Assembly (NCBI GenBank): GCA_025934735.1
Contig: JAICWP010000006.1
Span: forward strand, 1-64,000
Reading direction: 5' to 3'
From: Terriglobales bacterium
Lineage (GTDB): Bacteria; Acidobacteriota; Terriglobia; Terriglobales; Acidobacteriaceae
DNA length: 64,000 nucleotides
The position numbers and the translations under genes were made by a program. The notes beneath the pieces are model-generated. The model was not told the origin of the DNA and did not search any database. It was given only the letters and a program-made list of their open reading frames with translations. Positions 48,518-59,757 of the stretch are shown in pieces; the stretch's first letter is position 1, and every line of letters begins with the position of its first letter.

Positions 48518-48961
48518 ATGAGTTCACAATGCGTTGATCCAATCGTGGGCAGCATCCTAGCCGGCTGGCGTTACGACATATCCGGCATCGCTCCGGAGAT
48601 GCGCCACGACTATGAGGACCACTTCGCCGCCTGCGCCTTTTGTCGAGGCCGTCAGCGCCTGCACCGCACCATTGATATTGCGCTTATGGTGCTGGCCAGC
48701 GCCTCCGCTGCGGTTTTTCTCTTGGCCTTCGGCGTTATCCATCATTTTGAGCCGCATCACGCGTTGATATTGGAACTGGCGGCCGCTGCCGGCTTTGGCC
48801 TCTCGGCGCTGATCTGGCTGGCGGTGGCCGTAGCCACGCCCGCGCCGCTGGTGGTAGCCGACGCAGCCCGCCTGCGCGCGCGCCAGCTGCACGACCGCTT
48901 GCCGGAGGAAATTCGCGACCGCATCCCCGAGCAGATCAAGCTGAAAATATCCGGGCAATAA
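48518..48961 (+). CDS. Small membrane protein with possible zinc-finger head
   Basis: 147 residues. The N-terminal part has HDYEDHFAACAFCRGRQRLH, a HxxxCxxC-like arrangement recalling anti-sigma-factor zinc fingers. Two hydrophobic helices follow (DIALMVLASASAAVFLLAF and LELAAAAGFGLSALIWLAV), then a charged tail (LPEEIRDRIPEQIKLKI). No sigma factor gene adjoins. Function unknown; the metal site is inference. Confidence 0.6.
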   Translation: MSSQCVDPIVGSILAGWRYDISGIAPEMRHDYEDHFAACAFCRGRQRLHRTIDIALMVLASASAAVFLLAFGVIHHFEPHHALILELAAAAGFGLSALIWLAVAVATPAPLVVADAARLRARQLHDRLPEEIRDRIPEQIKLKISGQ

Positions 48962-49107
48962 AACAGAACCAGGACCTGCAGCGGAGGCACGGAGAAGGGC
49001 TCCGGTCAGGGTTCAAGGATTCAGAGGTTTGCAATCATCCGCGGAGATTCGCGGGTATCCACGGCGGCAGTTGATTTCGCGGCGAACTCGGCGGCTTGGC
49101 GTTGAGA

Positions 49108-50049
49108 CTAGTCGTTCTTCATGGCCCCGATCAGCTCGGTCACTTTCAGCACGCGGTGCACGGCGCACCACTGCTCCAGCTCGCGGGCTATGTTTTCAGT
49201 GGCACAGGGATCCCAGTAGCTGGCGGTGCCAATCTCTACCGCCACTGCTCCGGCCAGCAGGAATTCCACCACATCAGCGGCGGTGCTGATGCCGCCAATG
49301 CCGATCACAGGGATATCCACCGCGTGCGCGGCCTCATACACCATGCGCACGGCAATGGGCTTGATAGCCGGTCCGGAAAGCCCGGCGGTTACATTGGCAA
49401 TTCGCGGGCGGCGGGTTTCCACGTCAATGGACATGGCCAGAAAGGTGTTCACCAGGGAGAGCGCGTCCGCGCCCGCGGCTTCTGCAATTTGCGCCATGGT
49501 GGCAATGCTGGTCACGTTGGGTGAAAGCTTCACGATTATGGGACGCCAAGTAGCGCGCTTGGCGGTGGCAACCACGTCGTCCAGCAGATGGATGTCGCAG
49601 CCAAACACCATGCCGCCGGCAGCCGTATTGGGACAGGAAACGTTCAGCTCGTAGGCGGCAATGCCTTCGCCCTCGTTCAGAATCTGGATGGTGTCTTCGT
49701 AATCCTCGCGGCTGTGGCCGAAGACGTTAGCAATGACCACGGTATTGAGCTTGCGCAGCTCCGGCAGTTTTTCCTGTACGAACGCGTGTGCCCCAATATT
49801 CTGCAGGCCGATGGCATTGAGCATGCCCGCAGCGGTTTCATAGAGGCGGGGAGCGGGATTGCCGGCCATGGGCTCTCTAGACAAGCCCTTGGTGACGAAG
49901 CCGCCAATTTTGTCGAGCGCGACCACATCCTCAAACTCGGCGCCATAACCGAAGGTGCCGCTGGCCGCCAGCACCGGAGTGCGAAGGTGCAGACCGGCAA
50001 AGCTGACGCTCATTTCCGGCTTGGGCGGCAGAGGCGCGCTGCTGCTCAT
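49108..50049 (-). CDS. pyrD: Dihydroorotate dehydrogenase, class 1B-like
   Basis: Oxidises dihydroorotate to orotate in pyrimidine synthesis. 313 residues with an FMN barrel: LAASGTFGYGAEF, the catalytic Cys in NVSCPNTAAGG, VKLSPNVTSI, and IGIGGISTAADVVEFL near the phosphate site. Cys (not Ser) as base and the length indicate the soluble class 1, probably 1B, which normally pairs with PyrK; no pyrK is in the window. Its start overlaps the stop of the upstream phosphatase gene by 4 nt. Confidence 0.93.
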   Translation of the reverse strand: MSSSAPLPPKPEMSVSFAGLHLRTPVLAASGTFGYGAEFEDVVALDKIGGFVTKGLSREPMAGNPAPRLYETAAGMLNAIGLQNIGAHAFVQEKLPELRKLNTVVIANVFGHSREDYEDTIQILNEGEGIAAYELNVSCPNTAAGGMVFGCDIHLLDDVVATAKRATWRPIIVKLSPNVTSIATMAQIAEAAGADALSLVNTFLAMSIDVETRRPRIANVTAGLSGPAIKPIAVRMVYEAAHAVDIPVIGIGGISTAADVVEFLLAGAVAVEIGTASYWDPCATENIARELEQWCAVHRVLKVTELIGAMKND

Positions 50050-51647
50050 GGCGCCCCTCCGGCAGGAGCTTCGATGGGAGTATGCGCAAGGGCTTCGGTC
50101 AGCACGTGCCCCACCGCTGCCGTGGGCGCGTTGATGCCCAACAGCGAAGCCAGCGTGGCCGCCAGATCCACAGGCTCGGCGTGCTGGTGATACATGCCCG
50201 CCTGAAATGGCTTGCCATAGAAAGCCAGCGGCACATGGGTGTCGTAATTGTAAGGCGAGCCATGGTCGGTGCCGTCAGTGTCGCCGATGGTAAAGGGCGG
50301 GGGAACGCCCAGCACGTACCAGCCGCCGTACGGCGAATAGCTGTGCAGGTACTGGCGGCCAAGCTTGGTGGCGGGCACATCGCCGCGCGCCAATTGAGCC
50401 TTGGTGTAGAAGCCGCGCATGCCAATGCGTTCCAGGGCTTCGCCGACGGCCTGCTCGGCGGCAGCTTCCGTCATGTGCAGAGAGCTAAATGCCGGCTGCG
50501 ACACGAACGCGTTTGGGTAGAAAACGTCGGTAACGTAGTCCCGAGGATGACCGGGCGAGAGCCGTGCGGTCAGCATGTCATTGATCTGCTTACGCAGTTG
50601 CTCGTGATCCCGGCCAGACGCTGGAATGCGCATGCTTTGGGCCACCGCGGGCAGTGGCGCCACCCCGTGGTCAGCAGAGAGCGCAATCCACACGTTATCC
50701 AAGCCAAACTGCTTACTCAAAAAATCGAAGAAACCGGCCAGTTGCCGGTCCATGGCTACAGCCATGGCGCGCATTTTGGGAGAATCGGGGCCGAGCGCGT
50801 GGCCCAGGAGGTCATTTGCCGAGAGGCTGATGGTGAGCAGGTCGGTAACCGGGCCGGAGCCCAGCTTTTCGTTGGTGATGAGAGCGCGGGCAAACTCCAG
50901 TTCGTAATCGTTGGCGAACGGCGTGGGACCAACGACGCTAAAGAACTCGGCGCCCGCCTGGCGCGTGGTGGTGGACAGCACCTTTCCGCTGCCGTCTTTC
51001 CATTCGCGGTTCCAGTACTTGTCCGCCACCTTGCTCTGGTTGAACTGCTGCACCCAGGCGGGCAACTGGCCGCGGTAGTAGGTGGAAGTAATCCAGGCAC
51101 CACTGTTCTTTTCGATCCAGTAGGCGCCATCCCCGGCCCAACCCGCCGGCAGGACAGCCGCGCGGTCCTTGAGCGAGATGCCAAAAAACCGTGCCTTGCC
51201 CTGGGTGGCCAACTTCAACTCGTCGCCTAGCGTGCTGGCCAGCAGATTATGGGGCGAGGCGCCGGTGCCGGCGGCCCCAACCAGATGCGTCGAGTGGTCC
51301 TCCACAGAGGTGACTTCGCCTTTCTTCTGCGCGTCCCACCACTCGTTGCTGAGGATGCCATGGCCGTTGCTGTAGGCGCCGGTAAGCAAGGTGGCATGTC
51401 CGGGAGCGGTGCGCAGGTTAGCGTAATCGTAATAACAATCAGCGAAGTAAGCTCCGTGGTCCATGAGCAGGCGGAAGCCGTTGGGCCCAAAGTCATAGTA
51501 ATAACGTTGCGGGTAATCGCCACGAAACTGGTCAATGATGATCACCACCACCAGCTTGGGCCGGGCATTGTAGGCAGAAGCCAGGGCCAGGGCGGGAAGC
51601 AGACAGAAGAAAAATACAGCGCAGGCACGGCGGATGCGGAGATTCAT
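50046..51647 (-). CDS. PafA-type alkaline phosphatase, secreted
   Basis: 533 residues with a signal peptide (RRACAVFFFCLLPALALASA). Alkaline-phosphatase superfamily core: IIIDQFRGDYPQRY (metal Asp), nucleophile Thr in RTAPGHATLLTG, ALSADHGVAP. PafA-like monoesterase features are visible: the Asn in ILSNEWWD and the K-x-R in SLKDRAAV. It should release phosphate from organic esters in the periplasm. The start at 51647 precedes the signal peptide; an earlier ATG at 51686 is less likely. It overlaps pyrD by ATGA. Confidence 0.92.
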   Translation of the reverse strand: MNLRIRRACAVFFFCLLPALALASAYNARPKLVVVIIIDQFRGDYPQRYYYDFGPNGFRLLMDHGAYFADCYYDYANLRTAPGHATLLTGAYSNGHGILSNEWWDAQKKGEVTSVEDHSTHLVGAAGTGASPHNLLASTLGDELKLATQGKARFFGISLKDRAAVLPAGWAGDGAYWIEKNSGAWITSTYYRGQLPAWVQQFNQSKVADKYWNREWKDGSGKVLSTTTRQAGAEFFSVVGPTPFANDYELEFARALITNEKLGSGPVTDLLTISLSANDLLGHALGPDSPKMRAMAVAMDRQLAGFFDFLSKQFGLDNVWIALSADHGVAPLPAVAQSMRIPASGRDHEQLRKQINDMLTARLSPGHPRDYVTDVFYPNAFVSQPAFSSLHMTEAAAEQAVGEALERIGMRGFYTKAQLARGDVPATKLGRQYLHSYSPYGGWYVLGVPPPFTIGDTDGTDHGSPYNYDTHVPLAFYGKPFQAGMYHQHAEPVDLAATLASLLGINAPTAAVGHVLTEALAHTPIEAPAGGAP

Positions 51648-51704
51648 CGCAGGGTAGTGTAGCAGCCCGATGCGGGCGGGTGCCAAGAACGAAAGCAGCC
51701 AGGA

Positions 51705-52043
51705 TCAGGAGGCGACGTTGCGGCCTGCGCGCGGCGTCGTGTGTGGCCTGATTTTCTGCAATTCGTGCGCCAAGCCAGCCTTCGCCTTGCGGATATCGTA
51801 CAAGGCCTGCAGGTTCATCCAGAACTGCTCCGAGTTGCCGAAAAAACGAGCCAGTCGTACCGCAGTATCGGCGCTGATACCGCGCTTCTCCAGCACGACA
51901 TCATTGAGTCGCGGTGCAGGAACTCGGATGGCTTTGGCCACCGCATAAGCCGACAGCCCGAGGGGATGCAGAAATTCTTCCCGCAAGATCTCTCCAGGAT
52001 GGATGTTCCACTCGGGATGGATATGCCTGCCGTTGCGCTTCAT
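51705..52043 (-). CDS. higA: Antitoxin HigA (helix-turn-helix)
   Basis: 112 residues, XRE-type HTH of the HigA/VapI group: HPGEILREEFLHPLGLSAYA, then AVAKAIRVPAPRLNDVV (recognition helix region) and RGISADTAVRLARFFGNSEQFW, the usual signature, followed by MNLQALYDIRKA. Neutralises HigB and should bind the operators upstream of higB. It lies 27 nt after higB on the same strand, with AGGTGAGAGC-type purines before its ATG. Confidence 0.93.
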   Translation of the reverse strand: MKRNGRHIHPEWNIHPGEILREEFLHPLGLSAYAVAKAIRVPAPRLNDVVLEKRGISADTAVRLARFFGNSEQFWMNLQALYDIRKAKAGLAHELQKIRPHTTPRAGRNVAS

Positions 52044-52070
52044 GCTCTCACCTGTCCAAAATGACTCTCG

Positions 52071-52352
52071 TCAATGATAATCAACAATCTCGACGGCATG
52101 CGCGTTGCCATCCCGCCAGAAAAAACAGACTCGGAACTGATCATTCACTCGAATGCTATGTTGCCCCTCGCGGCCGCCGTGCAGCGTTTCTAGGCGACTC
52201 CCGGGTAGCACTGCCAAGTCTCTCAGGCTGGTCACAGTGTGCAGCAATGCCAGCTCTCGCAAAGCTACCCGGCTCAGATTCGGGGGCAGCCGCCGCGCTT
52301 TGCCGACCCGCCAAAGTTCCTCTGTGCGGGCATCGGCGAAGCTCTTAATCAC
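52071..52352 (-). CDS. higB: Toxin HigB (RelE-type mRNA interferase)
   Basis: 93 residues beginning MIKSFADARTEELWR, the conserved HigB N-terminus, and including LPPNLSRVALRELALLHTV, GGREGQHSIRVNDQFRVCF and a final His in VEIVDYH. Ribosome-dependent mRNA cleavage. The start codon is GTG and no Shine-Dalgarno precedes it; the predicted transcription start lies only about 2 nt upstream. Toxin-first order is normal for higBA. Confidence 0.92.
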   Translation of the reverse strand: MIKSFADARTEELWRVGKARRLPPNLSRVALRELALLHTVTSLRDLAVLPGSRLETLHGGREGQHSIRVNDQFRVCFFWRDGNAHAVEIVDYH

Positions 52353-52360
52353 AGATGCTG

Positions 52361-52395
52361 ATGATAACGTATGTCGTTAATAACGTCAAGCGTTA
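52361..52395 (-). promoter_or_regulatory. higBA promoter with two identical operators
   Basis: On the minus strand, TTGACG (52384-52389), 17 nt, TATCAT (52361-52366). Two inverted repeats of the same form TAACG-N5-CGTTA lie at 52365-52379 (touching the -10) and 52381-52395 (covering the -35), 16 bp apart centre to centre. This is what an autorepressing HigA should bind. Confidence 0.8.
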
Positions 52396-52507
52396 CATTC
52401 GGTGCGAAATCAGGCGAGTGCGCCTGTGCCCGCGCACTTTTGCCTGTGCCCACACAGTGCTATGAGATGACACCTTGCGCGAGTTTCCGGTACATTAGCT
52501 GTTTCCC

Positions 52508-53800
52508 ATGCTCGACTTAAATTTCGTACGCGACCACCTGCCGGAGGTGGAGGAAAAGCTGGCACAGCGCGGTATTAACGCCGCCGAGGTGCTGGGACAA
52601 TTCCGCCAGCTGGACGGGGTACGGCGCCAGCACATCACGGAACTGGAAACCCTGCAGGCGCAGCGCAACCGAGCCTCCGAAGAAATCGCCCGGCTGAAGA
52701 AGGCCAAGCAGGACGCCACGGTCCAGATCGCCGAAACCAAAGAGCTGCGGGAGAAGATTCAGGCGCTGGAGACCAAGGTCCAGGAAGAAGATGCGCGCCT
52801 GCGCGAGCTGCTGGCCGGCATTCCCAACATGCCCAATGCCGGTGTGCCGGTGGGCAAGACTTCCGAAGATAATGTGGAAGTCCGCCGCTGGGGCAAGCCG
52901 CCGGAATTGTCGTTTGCGCCCAAGCCACACTGGGAACTCGGCGAGCAGTTGGGCATTCTCGACCTGGAACGCGCCGCCAAGCTGACCGGCGCGCGGTTTG
53001 CGGTGTACTGGGACCTGGGAGCCCGACTGGAGAGAGCTCTGGCCAGCTTTATGCTCGACCTGCACACGCGCGAGCACGGTTACACGGAAGTGTTGCCTCC
53101 GTATCTGGTCAACTCCGAGTCCATGTACGGCACCGGGCAGCTACCCAAGTTTGCCCAGGATTTATTTCGCGTGCCGCACGGCGACAAAGACTTGTGGCTG
53201 ATTCCCACTGCCGAGGTGCCGGTCACCAACTTGTATCGTGACGAGATTCTGGATGCGGCGCGGCTGCCGGTTTCCCTGACCGCCTACACGCCCTGCTTTC
53301 GCAGCGAGGCTGGGTCCTATGGCAAAGACGTGCGCGGCATCATCCGCCAGCACCAGTTCCAGAAAGTGGAGCTGGTGAAATTCAGCCGCCCGGAAGCTTC
53401 CTACGATGAACTGGAGAAATTAACCAACCACGCGGAAACCGTGTTGCAGAAACTGGGCCTGCACTACCGCGTGATGGCCCTGTGCACGGGCGATTTGGGA
53501 TTCAGCTCGGCCAAAACTTACGACCTGGAAGTGTGGCTGCCAGGCCAGCAGCTGTTCCGGGAGATTTCTTCCTGCTCGAATTTCGAGGCATTCCAGGCGC
53601 GGCGCGCCAAGATCCGCTACCGGCCTGAAGGCAAAAATAAGACGGAATTCGTGCACACGCTGAACGGCAGCGGGCTTGCTGTTGGGCGCACCTGGCTGGC
53701 GATTATTGAAAATTACCAGCAGGCGGACGGCAGCGTGCTGATTCCCGAGGCGCTGCGGCCGTACATGGGAGTAGAGCGCATCACACCGCGTAAATTCTGA
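52508..53800 (+). CDS. serS: Seryl-tRNA synthetase
   Basis: Class II synthetase, 430 residues. The N-terminal tRNA-binding coiled coil (about 25-110) starts [18 protein letters not shown]. Motif 2 region: [20 protein letters not shown]; motif 3 region: [20 protein letters not shown]; ending [14 protein letters not shown]. Also charges tRNA-Sec with serine, which matters because selC lies at 60.5 kb. ATGACA (52467-52472), 18 nt, TACATT (52491-52496) would give a leader of about 5 nt, with no Shine-Dalgarno. Confidence 0.97.
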   Translation: MLDLNFVRDHLPEVEEKLAQRGINAAEVLGQFRQLDGVRRQHITELETLQAQRNRASEEIARLKKAKQDATVQIAETKELREKIQALETKVQEEDARLRELLAGIPNMPNAGVPVGKTSEDNVEVRRWGKPPELSFAPKPHWELGEQLGILDLERAAKLTGARFAVYWDLGARLERALASFMLDLHTREHGYTEVLPPYLVNSESMYGTGQLPKFAQDLFRVPHGDKDLWLIPTAEVPVTNLYRDEILDAARLPVSLTAYTPCFRSEAGSYGKDVRGIIRQHQFQKVELVKFSRPEASYDELEKLTNHAETVLQKLGLHYRVMALCTGDLGFSSAKTYDLEVWLPGQQLFREISSCSNFEAFQARRAKIRYRPEGKNKTEFVHTLNGSGLAVGRTWLAIIENYQQADGSVLIPEALRPYMGVERITPRKF

Positions 53801-53808
53801 GCGGCACC

Positions 53809-54765
53809 CTAACTGGTGGCCGCCTGGCCGGCAAACTCCAGCACCGCGCCGCGCGGGGTTCGCAGTTCTTCAACGCGGCCGCCCCGGTGCAGCAGCCGAA
53901 CTACCGCGCCGGCCAGGCTGTTGTTCAGAACATCGAAGCTGCCGGAACAGTCCGTCTTCAGATACGGCAGGCGGTGAATTGACGACCCGCAGCCATCAAT
54001 CGCGACTTCAATCGCTAGCCCATGCCTGCCGGAACATCGGAAATTCCATTGGAGCATGCCCGGCTCGCGTGCCATCTCCTGCAGATGGCGAAAGATGTAC
54101 TCCCGGCCTTCGTGCCAGAGCACGCACTTGCGAAACACCAGGCCCAGCGGCATCTCGTAGACCAGGGCTTCCAGGGTGCTGGGGCTTGCGCCCGGGCGAT
54201 CAAAAAGGGCGTGCGTCCACTTCCAGAAATTGCGATGGCGATACCCGCAGTTATGTCCCTGGACCCCAAGGCCGATGGGATCGCCGGCGAACTTGCGCCC
54301 GTCGAGCGTAATCTCTCCGGAAAACACCGCGTCCGAATGTGGCGTGCGGGAGAAGCCGATCCAGCCTTTGTGGCTCAACGTGGTGCGAAAAGTGGAGGCA
54401 TAGCGCAAATCCCAGGAGACCTCGTGCCCATCCACCTGCAGGTCGCCGCGGCAGGAGTCCTCGGCAATTGCATTTGCGCCGACAGCGAAACGGAATGGGG
54501 TTTGCCGGCGGGGGCTGAGTTCGAGTCCCTGCAACGGAAATCCTTGGATGAAGCTCTGCGGCTTCCCTTCGGCCGGAAACCAGGTTGCCCACACCTGGAC
54601 GGGCGAGCCGCGGGAATCACCGGCGCAGCCACCCCGGCCGGGGTTCATCAGCAGATAACGGACCCACCAGGCGCCGCTGCCATCGGCCAAGCCGAGGCGT
54701 AAAAACCACACCTCGTAGCGGCGGCGCATCGACAGTGAGGAATAGAGCTCGTTCAGGGTGGTCAC
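53809..54765 (-). CDS. Hypothetical protein, 318 residues
   Basis: Soluble, beta-rich, Trp- and Gly-rich protein with no signal peptide. WWVRYLLMNPGRGG near the N-terminus, LGVQGHNCGYRHRNFWKWTH in the middle. The order of features (RYLL near the start, GHNxG-like then W) recalls lipocalin-type domains of the AttH/CrtC and tocopherol-cyclase-like groups, but I cannot confirm this. Convergent with serS, 8 nt apart; divergent from gltX. Confidence 0.65.
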   Translation of the reverse strand: MTTLNELYSSLSMRRRYEVWFLRLGLADGSGAWWVRYLLMNPGRGGCAGDSRGSPVQVWATWFPAEGKPQSFIQGFPLQGLELSPRRQTPFRFAVGANAIAEDSCRGDLQVDGHEVSWDLRYASTFRTTLSHKGWIGFSRTPHSDAVFSGEITLDGRKFAGDPIGLGVQGHNCGYRHRNFWKWTHALFDRPGASPSTLEALVYEMPLGLVFRKCVLWHEGREYIFRHLQEMAREPGMLQWNFRCSGRHGLAIEVAIDGCGSSIHRLPYLKTDCSGSFDVLNNSLAGAVVRLLHRGGRVEELRTPRGAVLEFAGQAATS

Positions 54766-54851
54766 CGGGCAAGCATAAATGACAGAGCGGCGGAAAGCAG
54801 TGACTACGAGACCTGCCGGGCTGCGGCCCTCTGCAGCCTGTCACCCGCGAT

Positions 54852-54860
54852 TGTTATACT
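54852..54860 (+). promoter_or_regulatory. Extended -10 of gltX
   Basis: TGTTATACT contains TG-N-TATACT, an extended -10, ending 9 nt before the gltX ATG. No -35 at the right distance. It implies a leader of only 2-4 nt. Confidence 0.5.
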
Positions 54861-54869
54861 CAAATCATC

Positions 54870-56330
54870 ATGGTGCGAGTGCGATTTGCGCCTTCCCCAA
54901 CCGGTTTCCTGCACGTCGGGAGCGCGCGCACCTTCCTGTTTAACTGGCTGTTTGCCCGGCGCCAGGGCGGCACCATGGTGCTGCGCGTCGACGACACCGA
55001 CGTGGAGCGCAACACCGCAGCCTCGCTCAACTCCATTTTTGACGGTCTGCGCTGGCTGGGACTGAGCTGGGACGAGGAATACAAGCAGTCAGAGCGCCTG
55101 CGCCTGCACCGGGAGATGGCCGAGGCTATCTTCCAGAAGGGACTGGCCTACCGCGATTTCACCCCTGCCCAGACGGGGGAACGGTCGAGCGCGCAGGGCC
55201 CGTGGCTATTCAATGCTGGGATGCGGGAGCTTTCGCGCGAAGAGAGCGACCGGAGGGCGGCGGCTGGCGAGCCGTTTGCGTTACGCTTTCGCGTGCCGCG
55301 CGAGACGGAGCGGGAAATCCGCTTTACGGACATGGTTTACGGCGAGCAGGCCAAGTCCACCGCCGACATCGAGGATTTCGCGTTGCTGCGCAGCGACAGC
55401 ATGCCTACCTACCATATGGCTTCCTGCGCCGATGATGCCGACCTGCGCATCAGCCACATCATTCGCGGCCAAGACCACCTGACCAACACTTTCAAGCACT
55501 TGCTGATTTTCGAGGCGGCCGGGGTGGCGGCGCCCAACTTTGCTCACCTGCCACTGCTGGTGGCGCCGGATGGCAGCAAGCTCTCAAAGCGGCGGCACGG
55601 GCCGGTGGTGAGCGTCACCACCTACCGCGACGCGGGTTTCCTGCCGGAGGCGTTCATCAACTTCTTGTGCCTGCTGGGCTGGTCGCCGAAGGACAATCGC
55701 GAGATGATGTCGCGGCAGGAGCTGGTGGAAGCGTTTTCGCTGGAAGGCATCAACCGCGCCAATGCGGTAATCAACTTCAAAGAGCCGCCTAACCAGCCGG
55801 AAGACACCTTCGACCCCAAGGCGTTGTGGCTGAATGCCGAGCACATCCGCGCGCTGCCGGTCGAGGAGCTTTGCCGGCGGCTGCTGGCCGTAGTGCGGCA
55901 GGCGGGATATAAGATTTCGCCGGAGAAGATGCTGGAGATCACGCGCCTGGTGCGGGAGCGCATCCGCCTGCTGAATGAAGTGCTGAGCGTGGCCGACTTC
56001 TTCTTATGCCAAAAATTGCCGGCCTATGATGCGGCAGAGTTGGTTCCACAAAAAGGCGATGCGGAAATGGCGCGCCGGGTGCTGCAGCGGGCGCGCGAGG
56101 TGCTGCGCGACGCTGAGTTCACGCACGAGGACCTGGAGCGGACGCTGCGGGCGGCGGCGCAGGAGTTGGGGATCAAGGCCGGTCAGATGTTCCAGCCAAT
56201 CCGGGTGGCAGTCACCGGTCGCAAAAATTCGCCGCCGCTGTTCGAGACCCTGGAAGTGCTGGGCAAAGACGTGACCCTGGCGCGCATTGAGCAGGGAATT
56301 GAGAATATCCATCAGCCAACCGGCAGTTGA
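54870..56330 (+). CDS. gltX: Glutamyl-tRNA synthetase
   Basis: Class I synthetase, 486 residues. [20 protein letters not shown] with HVGS as the HIGH motif (15-18), KLSKR near 236 ([11 protein letters not shown]), and the helical anticodon-binding domain ending [14 protein letters not shown]. Supplies Glu-tRNA for translation and for hemA. The start follows an extended -10 so closely that the mRNA may be leaderless. glnS follows 42 nt later. Confidence 0.96.
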   Translation: MVRVRFAPSPTGFLHVGSARTFLFNWLFARRQGGTMVLRVDDTDVERNTAASLNSIFDGLRWLGLSWDEEYKQSERLRLHREMAEAIFQKGLAYRDFTPAQTGERSSAQGPWLFNAGMRELSREESDRRAAAGEPFALRFRVPRETEREIRFTDMVYGEQAKSTADIEDFALLRSDSMPTYHMASCADDADLRISHIIRGQDHLTNTFKHLLIFEAAGVAAPNFAHLPLLVAPDGSKLSKRRHGPVVSVTTYRDAGFLPEAFINFLCLLGWSPKDNREMMSRQELVEAFSLEGINRANAVINFKEPPNQPEDTFDPKALWLNAEHIRALPVEELCRRLLAVVRQAGYKISPEKMLEITRLVRERIRLLNEVLSVADFFLCQKLPAYDAAELVPQKGDAEMARRVLQRAREVLRDAEFTHEDLERTLRAAAQELGIKAGQMFQPIRVAVTGRKNSPPLFETLEVLGKDVTLARIEQGIENIHQPTGS

Positions 56331-56372
56331 CGGCCAGCTGCGCCGTCGGCCGCTGAAGAAGGCCATGATTTC

Positions 56373-58118
<1,746 letters not shown>

Positions 58119-58268
58119 CGCGCATTATTCGCCAAGACCACGAAGAACTTCGCGGCAAGTGTTGGAACCGTAAAGAGTGCAAAAGGACCTAGTCATGCCT
58201 CCCAGTCCATTGAAGATCAATTGATTAGACGAATGTACGTTATGAGCTCAGGTCCTGACCAAGGCGGC

Positions 58269-58274
58269 TATAAT
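58269..58274 (+). promoter_or_regulatory. -10 box upstream of mntH
   Basis: TATAAT, exact consensus; no good -35. Palindromes TGAGCTCA (58243-58250) and GGTC-CT-GACC (58251-58260) adjoin on the upstream side and could be operator halves. If used, the mRNA begins near 58281, which supports the mntH start at 58333. Nothing else was seen in 58119-58332. Confidence 0.4.
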
Positions 58275-58332
58275 CATGCCACGCGAACACTGGGTTCAAA
58301 ATACACGGCCGCTGGCTGGATTAAGTGCGAGC

Positions 58333-59724
58333 ATGGCACGGATAAGAACACCGTTGCAGGACAGCGATCAGCTGTCTTTGCACGGAATACACAGTACGAT
58401 CGAAGTGCCTCATCACCATACGGGCTTCTGGCGTCAATGGCGGGCTTTCGTCGGGCCAGCGATTCTGGTCAGTGTCGGCTACATGGACCCTGGCAACTGG
58501 GGGACAGACCTGCAGGGGGGTGCTCGCTTCCAGTATGGACTTCTGTGGGTGGTGGGCCTCGCCAGCTTGATGGCCATCGTCATGCAGGTAATTTCCGCTC
58601 GGCTAGGCGTAGTGACGGGAAAGGATCTGGCCCAATGCTGCCGCGACTGGTACCCCAGATGGACGCGCTGGCCCAACTGGCTGCTGAGCGAGGTGGCAAT
58701 TGGCGCTTGTGACTTGGCAGAAGTACTCGGAAGCGCCGTTGCTCTCAACCTGCTTTTCCATATCCCGCTACTGTGGGCGGTAGTGATTACGGCTTTGGAC
58801 GTGCTGCTGCTTTTAGCCTTGCAGAGTTTTGGATTGCGTACCATCGAAGCGGTAGTACTGCTGCTGATTGCAACCATCGGCGTCTGCTACTTCATCGAGC
58901 TCTTCATTATTCCGCAGACCAAACCCAGCTTTCTGGAGATGGGGAGAGCACTCGTGGCGCCGCGGCTTGGTCAGCCCGGCATGTTGTATGTGGCCGTAGG
59001 TATCATTGGTGCCACCGTGATGCCCCACAACTTATATCTGCACTCAGCTCTCGTGCAGAGCCGCCAATTGCAGAAGGATGAGCCATCTATTCGACGCGCG
59101 ATCCGCTTCAATACGATCGACTCAGTCGCAGCTCTAACCATCGCGTTTTTTGTCAACGCCGCCATCCTGGTGCTCGCGGCGACTGTGTTCTTTGGCAAGC
59201 AAAGCATCACCGTGCCTGGCGGTCAGGTTTTCAAGTTCACTGCCGACAGTGACTGGATCCGGGTGGCTTACTTGACGCTGGCCCCGTTATTGGGAACCGC
59301 GGCTGCAAGCACGTTGTTTGCGGTGGCACTATTAGCGAGCGGCCAGAGCAGCACCATTACCGGCACGCTCGCGGGTCAGGTGGTAATGGAAGGCTTCATG
59401 CATTGGCGAATCAAGCCCTGGTTGCGGCGCCTCATCACTCGCCTACTGGCTATCCTGCCGGCAGTCTTCATAATCGGCGTGCGCGGCGAGAGCAGCGTCA
59501 CCGATCTGCTTACCCTTAGCCAGGTGGTGCTGGCTCTGCAGCTTCCTTTCGCGATGTTTCCGCTCCTACACTTCACCAGTTCTGGCAAGCGAATGGGGAG
59601 TTGGAAGAATGGCTGGTTCCTGCTGACCGCGGGCTGGTCTAGCGCAATTCTCATCGGAGTGATGGACATTTACGGTCTGCCGGACTCACTCAAGGCTGCC
59701 TGGCAGGTCCTCGCTGGTGCATGA
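58333..59724 (+). CDS. mntH: Nramp-family Mn2+/divalent metal transporter
   Basis: Proton-coupled metal importer with about 11 membrane helices, 463 residues from the ATG at 58333. The metal site is intact: GYMDPGNWGTD in helix 1 and ATVMPHNLYLHSAL in helix 6. An earlier ATG at 58276 overlaps the likely promoter and is disfavoured. A usp gene follows by 33 nt, a pairing that hints at metal or oxidative stress. Codon choice looks less GC-rich than the synthetase genes upstream. Confidence 0.93.
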   Translation: MARIRTPLQDSDQLSLHGIHSTIEVPHHHTGFWRQWRAFVGPAILVSVGYMDPGNWGTDLQGGARFQYGLLWVVGLASLMAIVMQVISARLGVVTGKDLAQCCRDWYPRWTRWPNWLLSEVAIGACDLAEVLGSAVALNLLFHIPLLWAVVITALDVLLLLALQSFGLRTIEAVVLLLIATIGVCYFIELFIIPQTKPSFLEMGRALVAPRLGQPGMLYVAVGIIGATVMPHNLYLHSALVQSRQLQKDEPSIRRAIRFNTIDSVAALTIAFFVNAAILVLAATVFFGKQSITVPGGQVFKFTADSDWIRVAYLTLAPLLGTAAASTLFAVALLASGQSSTITGTLAGQVVMEGFMHWRIKPWLRRLITRLLAILPAVFIIGVRGESSVTDLLTLSQVVLALQLPFAMFPLLHFTSSGKRMGSWKNGWFLLTAGWSSAILIGVMDIYGLPDSLKAAWQVLAGA

Positions 59725-59757
59725 TGCAGGTCGGGACCAAAAGCTAACGGAACAACC

